A stretch of 64,000 bases of DNA from Leptolyngbya sp. PCC 6406 (GTDB lineage Bacteria; Cyanobacteriota; Cyanobacteriia; Phormidesmidales; Phormidesmidaceae): contig NZ_KI913949.1 in NCBI RefSeq assembly GCF_000332095.2, positions 4,363,048-4,427,047 on the forward strand, read 5' to 3'. Made by a program: the position numbers and the translations under genes. The notes beneath the pieces were generated by a model, which made no database searches, was not told the DNA's origin, and saw nothing but the letters and a program-made list of their open reading frames with translations. The first letter of the stretch is position 1. Each line of letters starts with the position of its first letter. This document shows, one piece after another, positions 62,469 to 64,000 of the stretch.

Positions 62469-62725
62469 AAATATTCTGTAATTTTACATGGATGATGTCA
62501 GATTAGGCTGAGACAAGTAGGCTACTTCTATTGAAATGAATTCTCAAAGGTTTAAGTTTTCGAGGGATAAGACATATATCAATATTTGTTTCGACTATCT
62601 AATTCTGCAAAAACATCTACTTGTACACAGTTTGTTTTATTCATAATTCCCATAAGTGCTTTGAATTTAACAGTGGTAAAATTCTTCTCCCACAATCTCA
62701 AGAAAAACATGAAAAATTGATGTCT
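62469..62725. other. A+T-rich gap within the accessory island
   Basis: No ORF, tRNA or clear hairpin is visible in these 257 bases. The strong A+T bias and its position ahead of the GIY-YIG gene on the minus strand suggest a promoter region. Confidence 0.4.
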
Positions 62726-63122
62726 TTAACAGGAAAGCTGTGCATTATCCAATTCCGACTCCTCAGGTTGTACTCCTAACGCTTTCAACTGCTCCACCAG
62801 CGGTTCTGCTCGTGCTTGGGCAGTCTCAGCCGCTTCCTCCGGAGTTGGTACTTGCTCCCCTGAAGAATGAAAGTACCGCAGAGTCTCATCTTTTAGATCT
62901 ATACATAGACTCAACATCTCACTCCATCGCCATCCGGCTTCATTAGAGGAGATCGCCTCATAGTGCTGACCAGCCAAGCAATAGCCCTCAAACTCCAGCG
63001 TCTCTGGAGAGAACCAGAAATACTCTGGAATTCTAAAGCGAACTTTCCATTTCTGGCTCATTGCTCTCTAGCTGGGTCGCATCTGGCATCAGGTCTGCCA
63101 ATTGTTGAGCAGTCATGACCAT
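62726..63122 (-). pseudogene. Uma2-family gene with internal deletion
   Basis: ATG 63122, preceded by AGGAAGGA, starts MVMTAQQLADLMPDATQLES, a typical Uma2 N-terminus, and stops after 29 codons. In the next frame the C-terminal part resumes with FRIPEYFWFSPETLEFEGYC and ends at 62726. The catalytic core (Asp and E-x-K strands) is missing, so a deletion plus frameshift has inactivated it. The C-terminal frame alone reads 111 codons. Confidence 0.8.
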
Positions 63123-63197
63123 AGCTCGTTCATCCTTCCTGCTAGTTACTCCTATTGTATGATCGGTCAAAGAAAGCAGAGTCCATTTCCCAAAAGG

Positions 63198-64000
63198 TTA
63201 CAGATGGCAGGCGAGGCATGGGAGTCGATCATCCTCATCCTCCAAAACTTGGGCTAACACATCGGCTAGTTTTCGTGAGGGGTTCTGTTGCTGCTGCCGT
63301 GCCATTGACCGCTCATGCTCGGCAATGATCACATCTTTACGCTGGAGTAACTCCAACAAGGTTTCTCCCTCCGTCCAGGTGTAGGTGCGTCCATCCGCAT
63401 GATTTTGTTCATACTCTATCGCCTCAGCAAATAGGTCAGGATGCTCTTGGGCCAGCATCACCCACTCATATTTACGCTGGAAGAAGCAAAAAAAGCATCC
63501 AGATCGGCTCCGCCAACGATAATAATCAGGCAGTCCAATACCACTTTCTTCTAATAAACGATAGATATCAGCTTTAACCAACCCATATTCTTTGAATGGA
63601 AATATAGGAGTAATATTAGACTTCTTAGAAATATAGCCGTCTCTATTTTCATCAGCCCGAATGCCGATATAGCTAATTGCCTCATCATCACCAATGAACT
63701 TTTCTAACGGAAGAATCTTCATTTGTTTCGTACACCAGCGCATATTAGGCGACGGCAGCGCCCCGCCGTACACATCTAACCAGTGATCAAAGCCTCTTTC
63801 AGCTTCTAGGCGCAAGATTTTTATGCCTAGTCTAACCTCAATTCTATCTAGATATTCCTCTGTTTCTGGCAATTCCTTATGGGTATCGCAGAAAAAATAC
63901 TCGATATTAAGCTCAGGATATTTTTGACGCATTAAGACAGCTAAAGCCGTACTGTCTTTACCGCCAGAGAGACCCAAAATATGTCTAACAGGCTTACTCA
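63198..64000 (-). CDS. PAPS-reductase/DndC-like ATP-pyrophosphatase (5' end beyond window)
   Basis: The visible 267 residues begin SKPVRHILGLSGGKDSTALA, where SGGKDS is the PP-loop. They continue with YFFCDTHKELPETEEYLDRI, NMRWCTKQMKILPLEKFIG, RADENRDGYISK and SRSGCFFCFFQRKYEWVMLA. A C-terminal CLACHL pair plus the RWC and CFFC cysteines could hold an iron-sulfur cluster, as in DndC. The frame continues off the window edge, probably by only a few codons. It is shorter than classical DndC. It leads the minus-strand island operon. Confidence 0.88.
   Translation of the reverse strand, partial: SKPVRHILGLSGGKDSTALAVLMRQKYPELNIEYFFCDTHKELPETEEYLDRIEVRLGIKILRLEAERGFDHWLDVYGGALPSPNMRWCTKQMKILPLEKFIGDDEAISYIGIRADENRDGYISKKSNITPIFPFKEYGLVKADIYRLLEESGIGLPDYYRWRSRSGCFFCFFQRKYEWVMLAQEHPDLFAEAIEYEQNHADGRTYTWTEGETLLELLQRKDVIIAEHERSMARQQQQNPSRKLADVLAQVLEDEDDRLPCLACHL

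Overview
The window is chromosomal DNA from a cyanobacterium. The evidence is the Mg-protoporphyrin IX methyltransferase (chlM), phylloquinone-pathway genes (menE plus a DHNA-CoA thioesterase), an S10/spc ribosomal cluster lacking rpsN and rpmD as is usual in cyanobacteria, an orthocaspase-type protein, and very frequent HIP1 octamers (GCGATCGC). Most of the window looks G+C-rich. Two stretches (about 43.9-45.7 kb and 60.5-62.7 kb) look clearly A+T-richer. I cannot name the genus from the sequence alone.

Layout. 1-7074: the distal half of the ribosomal protein operon on the + strand, rpsC end through rplP-rpmC-rpsQ-rplN-rplX-rplE-rpsH-rplF-rplR-rpsE-rplO-secY-adk-infA, stopping at infA without rpmJ-rpsM-rpsK-rpoA. 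7.3-10 kb: a small unknown gene, an O-methyltransferase and an IS630-type element. 10-17.9 kb: lysC, a YHS-domain lipoprotein, a putative LOTUS-like protein, a cobalamin riboswitch with cbiX, mutL, an L12-C-terminal-like membrane protein and chlM. 18-25 kb: gcvT, miaE, coaD, a DivIVA-like coiled-coil protein, ruvA, a membrane-anchored unknown and a RhlE-type helicase. 25-33 kb: an FAD oxidase, a PG-binding/HEAT protein, an MFS transporter, a HAD phosphatase preceded by a tiny membrane protein, and a DUF3782-like protein. 33-43.8 kb: a large SLH-domain envelope protein, proB, galE, menE, DHNA-CoA thioesterase, an M23 peptidase, birA, a broken nuclease-like gene and pgeF.

43.9-47.6 kb holds an A+T-rich two-gene module (an ImmA/IrrE-like protein that has lost HExxH, plus a partner) next to a kinase-TPR protein that lacks the catalytic Asp. 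47.9-59.5 kb holds tRNA-Arg(CCG), cobO, a class III nucleotide cyclase, an NTF2-like protein, an ABC ATPase, an RluA-family protein without the catalytic Asp, a pseudo-orthocaspase, rpmF, a small zinc-ribbon protein, a YedY/sulfite-oxidase-like protein and a Uma2 nuclease. 59.5-64 kb begins with an IS5-type element and continues into an A+T-rich accessory island: a DGQHR (DndB-like) protein, a GIY-YIG-like protein, a deleted Uma2 gene and a DndC/CysH-like PAPS-reductase-family protein cut by the window end. This island is the best candidate for an uncharacterised defence or DNA-modification system.

The intergenic DNA is rich in dispersed non-coding repeats: two families of about 131 bp MITE-like elements, one with visible 8-bp target duplications; a GGGCGCGG hairpin family; an octamer tandem repeat; REP-like palindromes; and paired repeats flanking gcvT. 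Several of these supply or alter stop codons or C-termini of neighbouring genes.
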